Shown piece by piece: positions 55,707 through 64,000 of a stretch of DNA of 64,000 nt; the first letter of the stretch is position 1, and each line of letters begins with the position of its first letter. The notes beneath the pieces are model-generated. The model searched no databases. It saw nothing but the letters and a program-made list of their open reading frames with translations, and was not told the origin of the DNA. Position numbers and translations under genes: made by a program. Source of the DNA: Rhodospirillaceae bacterium (lineage in GTDB: Bacteria; Pseudomonadota; Alphaproteobacteria; Dongiales; Dongiaceae). Location of the stretch: positions 124,001 to 188,000 of the forward strand of contig JADJQM010000002.1 of NCBI GenBank assembly GCA_016712715.1. Direction: 5' to 3'.

Positions 55707-56057
55707 ATGATCAAGCGCCTTGCCAATACCGCCGGCCTCACTTCGGCGGCTCTCGAAGATTGGGGCAAGGTCGCTGAACCGATTGGCACGCCGGTCGCGC
55801 AATTGCGTGGCACATCGCCGACGGAGAAAGATAAGGAGCCGGATTTTGGTATCTGGGAATGCAGCCCGGGCAAATGGAAGCGTCAGATCCGCAAGGCGGA
55901 GTTCGCTCATTTCGTCGCCGGACACTGCACCTTCCACGCCGATAACGGACAGGTTATCGAGATCAAGGCCGGCGACGCGCTCTATTTCCCCGCTGAGAGC
56001 CTCGGCGTGTGGGAAATCCACGAGACGGTCAGGAAGACATATATTCTGCTGCCGTAA
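55707..56057 (+). CDS. Cupin-domain protein (DUF861 type)
   Basis: A single-domain cupin of 116 residues. The first cupin motif is weak (FAHFVAGHCTFHAD); the second, AGDALYFPAESLGVWEIHE, is typical of the DUF861/(S)-ureidoglycine-like group. It may bind a metal through the histidines. A catabolic or regulatory role is possible. The next gene converges on it after 50 bases. Confidence 0.78.
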   Translation: MIKRLANTAGLTSAALEDWGKVAEPIGTPVAQLRGTSPTEKDKEPDFGIWECSPGKWKRQIRKAEFAHFVAGHCTFHADNGQVIEIKAGDALYFPAESLGVWEIHETVRKTYILLP

Positions 56058-56107
56058 GAAACGGGGCTAGGCGTTCAAGGCCGCCATTCTGTGGCGGCCC
56101 GCCGACA

Positions 56108-57382
56108 CTACTTCTCCTCCACGCCGCACCAATCGGCCATGAAGAGTGCCATGCCGGTCGTGATCTTCTTGAGCGAGCTCAAGGAGACGCGCTCGTCGAA
56201 GCCGTGGATATCCTCCGACAACGGGCCATAAACCAAGGCCGGCGTGTCAGCATAGAGGCCGAAAAAGCGCGCGTCGGTGGTGGCGGTGGTAGGGATCTTC
56301 GGCAGTTCGGCATCGAAGGCGAGGCGATGCGCCGATTCCAGGCAGGCTATGGCGGCATCGCCGTTCATGAGCACATAGGGTTCCGCCTGGAAGCCGTGAT
56401 AGACGACCTGTGGCGGGTTGTTGGCGAGGTAGGTATGGCCGGCGGCCGCGGCCCGCACCGTCTCCTCGATATCACGGCGCACGCGCGCAAGCTCCATGCC
56501 GGGATAGAAGGAGATGCGCATGTCAAAGGTGCACCAGGCGGGGACGCTGGAGGTCCAGTCGCCGCCTTCGATCCGGGAGACAACGAAATTGATCGGGTGG
56601 CGGTGCTCCTGCCAGATCTCATGCTTCTCGGCATTCCAGCGCTCTTCCAGCGCATGCAATGCCTGTATGACGGGATAAGCCGCTTCGATCGCATTGGCCC
56701 CGCTGCCGGCATAGGCGACATGGACGGGCTTGCCGCGCAGTTTTACCTGGAACCACATCACGCCGAGCTGGGCGGTGAGGAGCGAATCGCCCATCGGTTC
56801 CGGGATGATGGCCGCATCGGCCCGATAGCCGCGCTGCAGGCAGGCAAGCGCCCCGTTGCCGGTGCACTCCTCCTCGACCACGGATTGCAGATAGACCGGC
56901 GCCGCCGGGCGCAGGCCAAGGCGATCCAGCGCATCGAAGGCGGCAAGGCAGCCATAGAGACCGGCCTTCATGTCGCCGGAACCGCGGCCATAGAGCCAGT
57001 CGCCCGAGACGTATGAATCAAAGGGCGGACGCGCCCAGAGATCGTGGGGGCCGGTCGGCACCACATCGATATGGCCGTTGAGGATAAGCGAGCGGCCCTT
57101 GACGTCGCGCGGACGATGGGCGCCCACGACGTTGAAGGCGTTCTCATAGGACACCGTGACCGGCGAGAAGCCGGGCAGATGCTGGATATCCTCGACATTG
57201 ATCTTCCAGTGATCGACGCTGAGGCCGCGATCCCGGTAATGCTGCGCCATGAAATCCTGCGCCGTCGCTTCCTGACCGCGCAGGGACGGGAGCGCCGTCA
57301 ACGCCTGCGTCTCCTTCACCTGTTTATCGAAGCCGGCGGCGACGGCGGAGATGATGTCCTTGGCAAGCGATTGATCGAGCAT
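56108..57382 (-). CDS. M20 family deacylase (ArgE/DapE-like)
   Basis: Zinc amidohydrolase of 424 residues. The metal-binding histidine is in LNGHIDVVPTGP, the bridging aspartate in GSGDMKAGL and the catalytic glutamates in VVEEECTGNGAL. The dimerisation domain lies at about 205-315. Substrate could be an acetylated or formylated amino acid. It is the last gene of a leftward run (isomerase, SDR, RidA and acyl-CoA dehydrogenase genes lie upstream). Confidence 0.87.
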   Translation of the reverse strand: MLDQSLAKDIISAVAAGFDKQVKETQALTALPSLRGQEATAQDFMAQHYRDRGLSVDHWKINVEDIQHLPGFSPVTVSYENAFNVVGAHRPRDVKGRSLILNGHIDVVPTGPHDLWARPPFDSYVSGDWLYGRGSGDMKAGLYGCLAAFDALDRLGLRPAAPVYLQSVVEEECTGNGALACLQRGYRADAAIIPEPMGDSLLTAQLGVMWFQVKLRGKPVHVAYAGSGANAIEAAYPVIQALHALEERWNAEKHEIWQEHRHPINFVVSRIEGGDWTSSVPAWCTFDMRISFYPGMELARVRRDIEETVRAAAAGHTYLANNPPQVVYHGFQAEPYVLMNGDAAIACLESAHRLAFDAELPKIPTTATTDARFFGLYADTPALVYGPLSEDIHGFDERVSLSSLKKITTGMALFMADWCGVEEK

Positions 57383-57406
57383 GATGGGATCCTTGGATGA
57401 GATGTC

Positions 57407-58009
57407 TTACCAGCCGCCGGATTTCAGCCAGTCGCGGAGATCGGGGATGCGATCGTTGCCCCAGAAAGCCTCACCGTCCACGATGAAAAAAGGCGAGCCG
57501 AAAATGCCGCGCACGATCGCTTGATCAGTTTCCGCCTTGAGACGTTCCTTGATCTCTGCTGCGCCAATCCCGGTGCGGATCTGCTCGGGATCCAGTCCTG
57601 CCTTTTGCGCGATCACAACGACGGTATCTGTGGCGCTGATGTTGAGGCCCTGCGCGAAGACGGCATCGAATAGCGCCAGTGCCAGCCGCTTGGCCTCGGC
57701 CGGCGATTCTTGTTCGACCCAATAGTAGGCGCGGGCGGCCGCGATGGTTGCCATCGGGAAGTCGGCTGGCAGCTGAAACGGCAGTTGCTGCCGTCGTGCG
57801 GTGCGCTGAAGGTCGTGAAGATGGTAGGGACCACGCAGAGGCTGACTCACCAATGGGCTCTGCCCGGTTGCCTTGAACACGGCGCCAAGCAGGATTGGCC
57901 GCCACAGCACCTCGCGACCGAACTCGGCGCCCACCGCCTCGATGCGATGGGCCGCGAGATAGCCGTAGGGCGAGGAGAAGTCGAAATAGAACTCGATCGG
58001 TCCAGCCAC
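57407..58009 (-). CDS. 2-hydroxychromene-2-carboxylate isomerase-like (DsbA-fold) protein
   Basis: A kappa-class glutathione-transferase-like protein of 200 residues. It begins with IEFYFDFSSPYGYLAA, in which the active-site serine replaces the CxxC of DsbA. The end reads RGIFGSPFFIVDGEAFWGNDR, which is typical. Members isomerise hydroxychromene carboxylates in naphthalene breakdown using glutathione. No other aromatic pathway genes are seen, so the real substrate is unknown. Confidence 0.85.
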   Translation of the reverse strand: MAGPIEFYFDFSSPYGYLAAHRIEAVGAEFGREVLWRPILLGAVFKATGQSPLVSQPLRGPYHLHDLQRTARRQQLPFQLPADFPMATIAAARAYYWVEQESPAEAKRLALALFDAVFAQGLNISATDTVVVIAQKAGLDPEQIRTGIGAAEIKERLKAETDQAIVRGIFGSPFFIVDGEAFWGNDRIPDLRDWLKSGGW

Positions 58010-58024
58010 ACATCGTCTCCCAGG

Positions 58025-58705
58025 CTACCAGGGCAAAGTTTCGCCGCTATAGTTGAAGAAGCCGCCGCTGGATGAGGCATTTAGTTTGTCGATCACCTTG
58101 ATGATGCCGGCGGCGCTGTCGCTCACCTTCAGCGGCGCCTGCTTGCCGCCCATGTCGGTCTGCACCCAACCCGGGCTGATCACGGCGATGGCCAGGCCCT
58201 TCTCCTTGAGATCGCGTGCGGCATTGGTCATCACCATGTTGAGGGCCGCCTTGGAGCTTCTATAGGCATAGGAGCCGCCATTGGCGCCACTGGCGATCGA
58301 CCCCATGCCGCTGGTGATGGCCACGATCTTCTTCAGCTTGGAGCGCTTGACGTGCCCGACGAAAGCCTCGGTCATCAGCAGCGGACCAAGGGCGTTGACC
58401 TGCATGACGGCAAGGAACTCCTTGCTCTCCGCCTTGCCGAAGCCAACGCGTCGGCCAAGGATGCCGGCATTGTTGAGCAGCACGTCGATGGCACGGCCTT
58501 TCAACGCTGCCGCCAGCTTCTTGATCGAGGCGGGCTTGGCGACGTCGAGCGCTTTCAACTCGATCCCGCCTTTGATCTTCGCCAGCGCCGTCGCTTCCTT
58601 GGGTTTGCGGCAGCAGGCGATGACCTCCCAGCCGGCGGCCGCATATTGGCGCGTGAGTTCCAGGCCGATGCCGCGATTGGCGCCCGTGATGAGGACGGTC
58701 GGCAT
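58025..58705 (-). CDS. Short-chain dehydrogenase/reductase
   Basis: NAD(P)-dependent oxidoreductase of 226 residues. The cofactor motif TGANRGIGLEL is at the N-terminus, LNNAGILG follows, and the catalytic Y-x3-K is in YAYRSSKAALN. It resembles carbonyl-reductase/CsgA-like SDRs. It starts three bases after the RidA gene stop and is probably in the same transcript. Confidence 0.88.
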   Translation of the reverse strand: MPTVLITGANRGIGLELTRQYAAAGWEVIACCRKPKEATALAKIKGGIELKALDVAKPASIKKLAAALKGRAIDVLLNNAGILGRRVGFGKAESKEFLAVMQVNALGPLLMTEAFVGHVKRSKLKKIVAITSGMGSIASGANGGSYAYRSSKAALNMVMTNAARDLKEKGLAIAVISPGWVQTDMGGKQAPLKVSDSAAGIIKVIDKLNASSSGGFFNYSGETLPW

Positions 58706-58708
58706 GGT

Positions 58709-59095
58709 CTAAGCCACCTGGCGCTTGGCGGTGACTTCGATCTCGATCTTCATCTTGGCATCGACCAGGCCGCAGACGATGGCGGTTGAGGCGGGCCGGA
58801 TGTCACCGAAATACTGGCCGAAAACCGGGGCCACGATCGGCCAGTCTGACGGGTTGACGATGATGTAGCGCGCCCGCACCACGTCCTTGAGGCTGGAGCC
58901 GGCCTGTTTCAAGGCGGCTTCGATGTTGCGGAAGGTCTGGTGGGTCTGCTCGACCACGTCATCCGAGATGCTCATCTTGGCATAGTCGAAGCCGGTGGTA
59001 CCGGAGACAAAGATCCAGTCGCCATCGACGACGGCGCGTGAATAGCCGGCGGTCTTCTCGAAGGCGGATCCGGACGAAATCAATTGACGCGGCAT
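58709..59095 (-). CDS. RidA family protein
   Basis: A protein of 128 residues of the YjgF/YER057c/UK114 fold. The family features are SRAVVDGDWIFVSGTTGFD, the VVRARYIIVNPSDW segment and the closing PASTAIVCGLVDAKMKIEIE. Archetypal RidA has an arginine before YI that holds the imine substrate; here R appears in VRARYI. It may remove reactive enamines, perhaps in amino-acid breakdown with the adjacent acyl-CoA dehydrogenase. Confidence 0.87.
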   Translation of the reverse strand: MPRQLISSGSAFEKTAGYSRAVVDGDWIFVSGTTGFDYAKMSISDDVVEQTHQTFRNIEAALKQAGSSLKDVVRARYIIVNPSDWPIVAPVFGQYFGDIRPASTAIVCGLVDAKMKIEIEVTAKRQVA

Positions 59096-59133
59096 GATTG
59101 CAATTATCCTGTGCTTGTTGGTGTGACGTAGGA

Positions 59134-60252
59134 TCAGGCGGATTCTTCGAACAATTCACGGCCGATCAGCATGCGGCGGATTTCCGAGGTCCCCGCCCCG
59201 ATTTCGTAGAGCTTGGCATCGCGCAACAACCGGCCGGCCGGATAGTCATTGATATAGCCGTTCCCGCCCAAGCATTGAATGGCATCGAGCGCCAAAAGAG
59301 TCGCTTTTTCTGCCGAAAACAGAATGGCGCCGGCAGAATCCTTGCGCGTGGTCTTGCCTTTGTCGCAGGCTTTGGCGACGGCATAGACATAGGCGCGGGC
59401 AGCACTCGTCAGCGTGTACATGTCGGCCATCTTCGCCTGCATCAGCTGGAAGGTGCCGATCGGCTGGCCGAACTGGCGCCGCGTATGGACATAAGGCAGC
59501 ACCAGATCAAGACAGGCTTGCATGATGCCGAGCGGACCACCCGACAGCACTGCGCGTTCGTAATCGAGACCGCTCATCAATACGCGAACGCCGCCATTCA
59601 AAGTGCCCAGCAGGCGGTCTTCGGGAATGAAGCAATTCTCGAACACGAGCTCGCCGGTGTTGGAGCCGCGCATCCCCAGCTTGTCGAGCTTGCGGGCGCA
59701 GGAGAAGCCCTTGTCGCCGCGCTCGACGATGAAGGCGCTGATGCCGCGGGGGCCGGCCGCCATATCCGTCTTGCCATAGACGATCACCACATCGGCATCC
59801 GGCCCGTTGGTGATCCACATCTTGGCGCCATTCAGCGTAAAGCCGCCACTGGCAACATCCGCCTTCAAGCGCATGGAGACGACGTCCGACCCGGCTTCCG
59901 GCTCGCTCATCGCCAGGGCGCCCACCTTGCTGCCATCTATGAGGCCCGGCAGATAGCGGCGCTTCTGTGCCTCGGTGCCGTTGCGGCGCATCTGATTGAC
60001 GCAGAGATTGCTGTGCGCACCATAGGAGAGGCCGACCGAAGCGGAGGCGCGGCTGATCTCCTCCATGGCGATGACATGTTCGAGATAGCCCATGCCGGCG
60101 CCGCCATATTCCGGCTCGACGGTGATGCCGAGCAACCCCATCTCGCCGAATTTGCGCCAGAGGTCGGCCGGGAAGTCGTTGTCGCGATCGATATCGGCGG
60201 CCCGCGGCGCAATTTCGACAGCCGCAAAGGCCGCGACGCTCTCGCGCAGCGC
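59134..60252 (-). pseudogene. Isovaleryl-CoA-type acyl-CoA dehydrogenase, 5' end missing
   Basis: FAD enzyme of the isovaleryl-CoA dehydrogenase type, used in leucine breakdown. Homology starts abruptly at ALRESVAAFAAVEIAPRAAD (60252) and is complete from there: the EYGGAGMGYLEHVIAMEEIS helix, LAMSEPEAGSD and WITNGPDADV for FAD, and the C-terminal YEIGAGTSEIRRMLIGREL. The first 10-20 residues, a start codon and a ribosome site are missing. Upstream, the sequence becomes mgtE in another frame. The open frame continues to 60390, but that part is a shadow of mgtE. About 373 residues remain. Without a new start it cannot be made properly. Confidence 0.75.
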
Positions 60253-61607
60253 GGGCCAGCCCCGGTCGCGGGATCGAAGCCAAGCTTGTCCATGGCGAGC
60301 GGAATCACGGTGCCGGCGAAGCCTGCCCAGACCATATTGAAGATCATGGCGCCGCCCAGAACGACCCCCAGGCCCAGATGGCCGAACCACAAGCCGCCCA
60401 GCGTCCCCAAAATGACCGCAAAGACGATGGCGTTCATGAAACCGACTGCCAATTCCTTGCCGACGAGGCGCATGACATTGGACGAAGGTGTGATTTCCTT
60501 GGTGGCCAGGGCGCGGACGGTGACGGTGATGACCTGCACGCCGGCATTGCCGCCCATGGCGGCAGTGATCGGCATCAGAACCGCCAAGGCGGGGTAGTGG
60601 CCGATCGTATCTTCGAAGCGCGAGATGACAAAGCTGGCAATGAGCGTGTTGATCAGGGTCACCACCAGCCAGCGCACCCGCAGGAATGCCGTCTTGTAGG
60701 CCGGGGCGTGGAAATCCGTGTCGGAGACACCGACGATGTTGAGGAGATCTTCCTCGGCCTCTTCGTCGATCACGCGAACGACGTCGTCAACGGTTACCAC
60801 ACCTATCAAACGTCCCTCAGGGTCAACCACCGGCGCTGAGACGAGCCCGTATTGGCGAAACAAATAGGCGACGGCCTCCTGGTCAGTATCGGCCGGCACC
60901 AGGCGCAGCTCTTCGTCCATGATTTCGGTCAATTTGGTCGCCCGTTCGCTGCGCATGGCGCGCGAGAGCGGAATGGACCCGACCGGCTTGTGTGCCGGAT
61001 CGACGATGAAGAGATCGTAGAAGTCGTCCGGCAGATCCTCGGCATTGCGCAGATAGTCGACCGTCTCGCCCACGGTCCAATGCGAGGCGATGGCGACAAG
61101 CTCGCGCTGCATCAGGCGGCCGGCGCTGTCTTCCGGGAAAGTAAGACCCTGTTCGAGATAGGCGCGGTCCTCGGCCGGCACAGCATCGAGGACCTGCTGC
61201 TTGGTGTCCTCGTCGAGGTCTTCGAGAATATCGACGGCGTCATCGGTGTCGAGCTCGCTGACCATCTCGGCCAGTTCCGAGGGCGCCATCTGGTCGACCA
61301 CCTCGTCGCGCAAGGCTTCGTCGAGATGCGAGATCGTCTCCGGCTCCAGCGCGTGCCGGGTAATATCGAGGAACAGCTTGCGCTGGTCGGGTTCCAGATG
61401 TTCGATGAGATCGGCGACGTCGGCTGGGTGGAGCGGCTCGATCAGCGCCTCGACCAGCGGGATGTCGGCAGCACTCAGAGCTGCGTTGATATTCTCCAGC
61501 AACTCTTCCGAGGGGCCGTAGAGCTCTTCTTCATCGACCGTCTCAACGACCGTGATCCTGTCCGCATCGTCTTCCGGCTGGGATGAACGCTCCTCAGGGC
61601 CGGCCAT
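59937..61607 (-). CDS. mgtE: Magnesium transporter MgtE, 3' end replaced by acyl-CoA dehydrogenase sequence
   Basis: Mg2+ channel with an N-terminal superhelical domain, two CBS domains (about 150-280) and membrane helices. All is normal to residue 447 (VIPLAMDKLGFDPA). There the true protein should continue with about 30 residues forming the end of the last helix. Instead the frame enters acyl-CoA dehydrogenase DNA out of phase and runs 109 codons to 59937. The junction lies between 60252 and 60267. The start is the ATG at 61607, which overlaps the maeB stop by 14 bases; a TTG lies two codons upstream. Function is probably lost unless the last helix is dispensable. Confidence 0.8.
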   Translation of the reverse strand: MAGPEERSSQPEDDADRITVVETVDEEELYGPSEELLENINAALSAADIPLVEALIEPLHPADVADLIEHLEPDQRKLFLDITRHALEPETISHLDEALRDEVVDQMAPSELAEMVSELDTDDAVDILEDLDEDTKQQVLDAVPAEDRAYLEQGLTFPEDSAGRLMQRELVAIASHWTVGETVDYLRNAEDLPDDFYDLFIVDPAHKPVGSIPLSRAMRSERATKLTEIMDEELRLVPADTDQEAVAYLFRQYGLVSAPVVDPEGRLIGVVTVDDVVRVIDEEAEEDLLNIVGVSDTDFHAPAYKTAFLRVRWLVVTLINTLIASFVISRFEDTIGHYPALAVLMPITAAMGGNAGVQVITVTVRALATKEITPSSNVMRLVGKELAVGFMNAIVFAVILGTLGGLWFGHLGLGVVLGGAMIFNMVWAGFAGTVIPLAMDKLGFDPATGAGPRCARASRPLRLSKLRRGPPISIATTTSRPTSGANSARWGCSASPSSRNMAAPAWAISNMSSPWRRSAAPPLRSASPMVRTAISASIRCAATAPRHRSAAICRAS

Positions 61608-63897
61608 GGCCAACCGCCTCGCGCGACTTCTTGTCCTGGGCCTCGACGGCCGCGACGGCGCTCATGTTGATGAGGCCGCGCACGGAAATACTCTGCGAAA
61701 CGATATGTGCGGGTAAGTTGGTGCCGAGCAGAATAGGCCCGATGGCAAGGCCCTCGCCCAGAACACGCAACAGATTGAGGGTGATGTTGGCTGCATCCAG
61801 ATTCGGCATGACGAGCAGATTGGCCCGTCCCGACAGGCGCGAGGACGGGAACATGCGTTCGCGGATCACCTCGGACACGGCCGAATCGCCCTTCATCTCG
61901 CCTTCGACTTCCAATTCCGGGTCGCGCTGCAGGATGAGGCCAAGCGCGCGGCGCATCTTGCGCGCGGAATCGGTGTCCGAACTGCCGAAATTGGAGTGCG
62001 ACAGCAAAGCCGCCTTGGGCACGATGCCGAAACGGCGCAGCCAGGCTGCCGACAGAATGGCGCTTTCCGCCACTTCGTCCTCGGTCGGATTGGCCGTCAC
62101 ATCTGTGTCGGTGATGAAGAAGGTACCGGAGGTGAGCAGCACGGCGGTCAACGTCGAATAAGCCCGCAGGCCTGGCTTCCGCCCGATCACTTCGTTGACA
62201 TAGCCGAGATGCCGCTCGAAACGGCCGATCGTGCCGCAGATGAGCGCATCGGCCTCGCCACGCCGCACCATGAGGGCGGCGATCAAGGTGCTGCGCGTGC
62301 GCACCAGCGTGCGCGCTGAATCCGGGGTGACGCCGCGTCGCTCTGTCAGCGACAGATAAAGCGCCCAATATTCATTGTAGCGCGGATCGCCTTCCGGATC
62401 GCACAACTCGAAATCAACGCCTTCCTTGAGGCGCAGGCCGATCTTGGCGATGCGCCGTTCCACCACGGCGCGACGCCCAACGAGGATGGGGAAAGCCAAG
62501 CGTTCATCGACCACCGATTGCGCGGCACGCAGCACGCGCTCGTCCTCACCCTCGGCATAGACCAGGCGGCGCTTGTCGGCGCGGGCGCGTTCGAACACCG
62601 GCTTCATCACGAGGCCCGACCGGAACACGAATTGTTCGAGATTGGTGCGATAGCCGTCCCAATCGGTGATCGGCCGCGTAGCCACACCACTGTCGATGGC
62701 AGCACGCGCCACGGCCGGCGCCAGTTCCACGATGAGGCGCGGGTCGAAGGGCTTCGGGATCAAGAACTCCGGACCGAATTGCATTTCCTGGCCACCATAG
62801 GCCGAGGTCACCACATCGCTGCTCTCGGCGCGTGCCAGCTTGGCGATGGCATAGACGCAGGCGACCTTCATCGCTTCGTTGATCTGCGTCGCACCGACAT
62901 CAAGGGCGCCGCGGAAGATGAAGGGGAAGCAGAGGACGTTGTTGACCTGGTTGGGATAGTCGGAGCGTCCGGTGGCGATGACGGCATCTGGCCGCACGGC
63001 CTTCACTTCTTCCGGCAGGATCTCGGGCGTCGGATTGGCCAGCGCGAAAATGATCGGGCGCGGACCCATCTGCGCCACCATCTCCGGCTTCAACACGCGC
63101 GGCGCGGACAGCCCTAGGAAGATGTCGGCATTCTTGATGGCATCGCCCAGCGTGCGCGCATCAGTCTTGCGCGCGTAGCGGGCCTTGCGCGGATCCATGA
63201 GTTCGGTGCGACCTTCATAAGCCACGCCGACGATGTCCGTCACCGTGACATTGTCGACCGAGAGGCCCAGCGCCACCAGGAGATCGAGGCAGGCGAGCGC
63301 CGCAGCACCCGCACCCGACGTCACCAGCTTCACGTCACCGATCTTCTTGCCGACGACTTCGAGCGCGTTGATGAGGGCGGCTGCCACTACGATGGCGGTG
63401 CCATGCTGGTCGTCATGCATGACCGGGATCTTCATCCGCTCACGCAGCTTGCCCTCGACCTCGAAACATTCAGGCGCCTTGATATCCTCAAGGTTGATGC
63501 CGCCGAAGGTCGGCTCAAGGGCCGCGATGATGTCCACCAGCTTCTGCGGGTCGGTCTCGTTGATCTCGATGTCGAACACGTCGATATCGGCGAATTTCTT
63601 GAAGAGGACGGCCTTGCCCTCCATCACTGGCTTGGCAGCCAGCGGCCCGATCGCACCGAGGCCGAGGACGGCGGTGCCATTGGTCACGACGGCGATGAGA
63701 TTGCCACGGCTGGTGTACTCAGCCGCCATGGCCGGGTCGGCGGCAATCGCCTCGGAGGCAGCGGCAACACCCGGCGAATAGGCCAGGGCCAGATCACGCT
63801 GATTGGCGAGGGGCTTGGTGGCCTGGATGGCGATCTTGCCGGGTTTCGGGCGCCGGTGATATTCGAGGGCGCCTTCTCTGATGCTGTCGTCCGCCAT
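61594..63897 (-). CDS. maeB: NADP-dependent malic enzyme with phosphotransacetylase-like domain
   Basis: Oxidatively decarboxylates malate to pyruvate, giving NADPH. It has 767 residues in two modules. The malic enzyme domain (1-430) has LAYSPGVAAAS, the catalytic tyrosine/lysine region, DIDVFDIEINETDPQ and the NADP loop TSGAGAAALACLDLL. The C-terminal module (about 435-767) is like phosphate acetyltransferase but usually inactive, serving in control by acetyl-CoA. The ATG at 63897 has GAGGGCGAT before it. mgtE overlaps its end. Confidence 0.95.
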   Translation of the reverse strand: MADDSIREGALEYHRRPKPGKIAIQATKPLANQRDLALAYSPGVAAASEAIAADPAMAAEYTSRGNLIAVVTNGTAVLGLGAIGPLAAKPVMEGKAVLFKKFADIDVFDIEINETDPQKLVDIIAALEPTFGGINLEDIKAPECFEVEGKLRERMKIPVMHDDQHGTAIVVAAALINALEVVGKKIGDVKLVTSGAGAAALACLDLLVALGLSVDNVTVTDIVGVAYEGRTELMDPRKARYARKTDARTLGDAIKNADIFLGLSAPRVLKPEMVAQMGPRPIIFALANPTPEILPEEVKAVRPDAVIATGRSDYPNQVNNVLCFPFIFRGALDVGATQINEAMKVACVYAIAKLARAESSDVVTSAYGGQEMQFGPEFLIPKPFDPRLIVELAPAVARAAIDSGVATRPITDWDGYRTNLEQFVFRSGLVMKPVFERARADKRRLVYAEGEDERVLRAAQSVVDERLAFPILVGRRAVVERRIAKIGLRLKEGVDFELCDPEGDPRYNEYWALYLSLTERRGVTPDSARTLVRTRSTLIAALMVRRGEADALICGTIGRFERHLGYVNEVIGRKPGLRAYSTLTAVLLTSGTFFITDTDVTANPTEDEVAESAILSAAWLRRFGIVPKAALLSHSNFGSSDTDSARKMRRALGLILQRDPELEVEGEMKGDSAVSEVIRERMFPSSRLSGRANLLVMPNLDAANITLNLLRVLGEGLAIGPILLGTNLPAHIVSQSISVRGLINMSAVAAVEAQDKKSREAVGHGRP

Positions 63898-63951
63898 ATC
63901 GCCCTCAAAATGCCGCGGCAAAAGCCGCGTCGACCTTCATGATTGGCGCGG

Positions 63952-63957
63952 ATTATA
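63952..63957 (-). promoter_or_regulatory. Possible -10 element for maeB
   Basis: A perfect TATAAT on the minus strand, 55 bases before the maeB start. No good -35 hexamer is present at 16-18 bases (the region reads GTGGCG), so this is suggestive only. Confidence 0.35.
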
Positions 63958-64000
63958 GCCAAGGGGCGCGCATGCGCCACCCTGACGGGGCCGGTTAAGG

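Overview
This is a GC-rich window (roughly 60-65% G+C by eye) from an alphaproteobacterium. Gene content points to the order Rhodospirillales: ileS-lspA-bamF followed by a paired M16 protease operon, a hom-glpX-recJ block, a DUF2336 protein, a class I PHA synthase, and a malic enzyme fused to a phosphotransacetylase domain. The assignment is inferred from gene content, not from a marker gene. Only one RNA gene was found, a tRNA-Leu(CAA). I saw no rRNA, CRISPR array, transposase or prophage.

Layout. 1-6.8 kb: the end of a probable ribF, then ileS, lspA, a BamF-type lipoprotein and two M16 peptidases. 6.8-12.7 kb: a small unknown gene between two palindromic repeats, a Bcr/CflA exporter, a class A penicillin-binding protein, a DUF2336 protein and the tRNA. 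12.9-18.5 kb: an SMP-30-like secreted protein, a Cys/Met-metabolism PLP enzyme, and a PepSY-like/response regulator/histidine kinase operon divergent from a second Ser-Gly-Asp-rich exported protein. 18.5-23.8 kb: a DapA-like aldolase, GntR and TetR regulators, a homocysteine methyltransferase, a GNAT protein and two DUF2062 proteins. 23.9-31.1 kb: a PuuA-type glutamine synthetase, then a tight four-gene operon (PspA, AAA+ ATPase, membrane coiled-coil protein, substrate-binding/OmpA protein) and a third DUF2062 gene. 31.1-41.2 kb: a SEC-C/nuclease-like protein of foreign composition, recJ, glpX, hom, an OmpA lipoprotein, phaC and an aquaporin. 41.3-55.7 kb: an EF-G-like GTPase with a divergent TetR, a glycosyltransferase, a D-amino-acid dehydrogenase, a racemase-family enzyme, a CocE hydrolase, an auxin-efflux-type carrier, a TPP decarboxylase and small exported proteins. 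55.7-64 kb: a cupin, an M20 deacylase, an isomerase, an SDR, RidA, an acyl-CoA dehydrogenase, mgtE and maeB.

The best candidate for an undescribed system is the PspA/AAA+/membrane coiled-coil/SBP-OmpA operon at 25.5-30.5 kb. It looks like a device running from the cytoplasmic membrane to the peptidoglycan, and it is bracketed by DUF2062 membrane proteins.

The window also carries several lesions: an in-frame amber codon in the response regulator, a missing stop in its kinase partner, a one-base frameshift in the SBP-OmpA gene, and two deletion-like junctions (mgtE/acyl-CoA dehydrogenase and dapA-like/gntR). These are either real decay or assembly errors; read-level data would decide. A family of about 90-bp paired-hairpin repeats occurs four times, and one copy supplies the C-terminus of a TetR protein.
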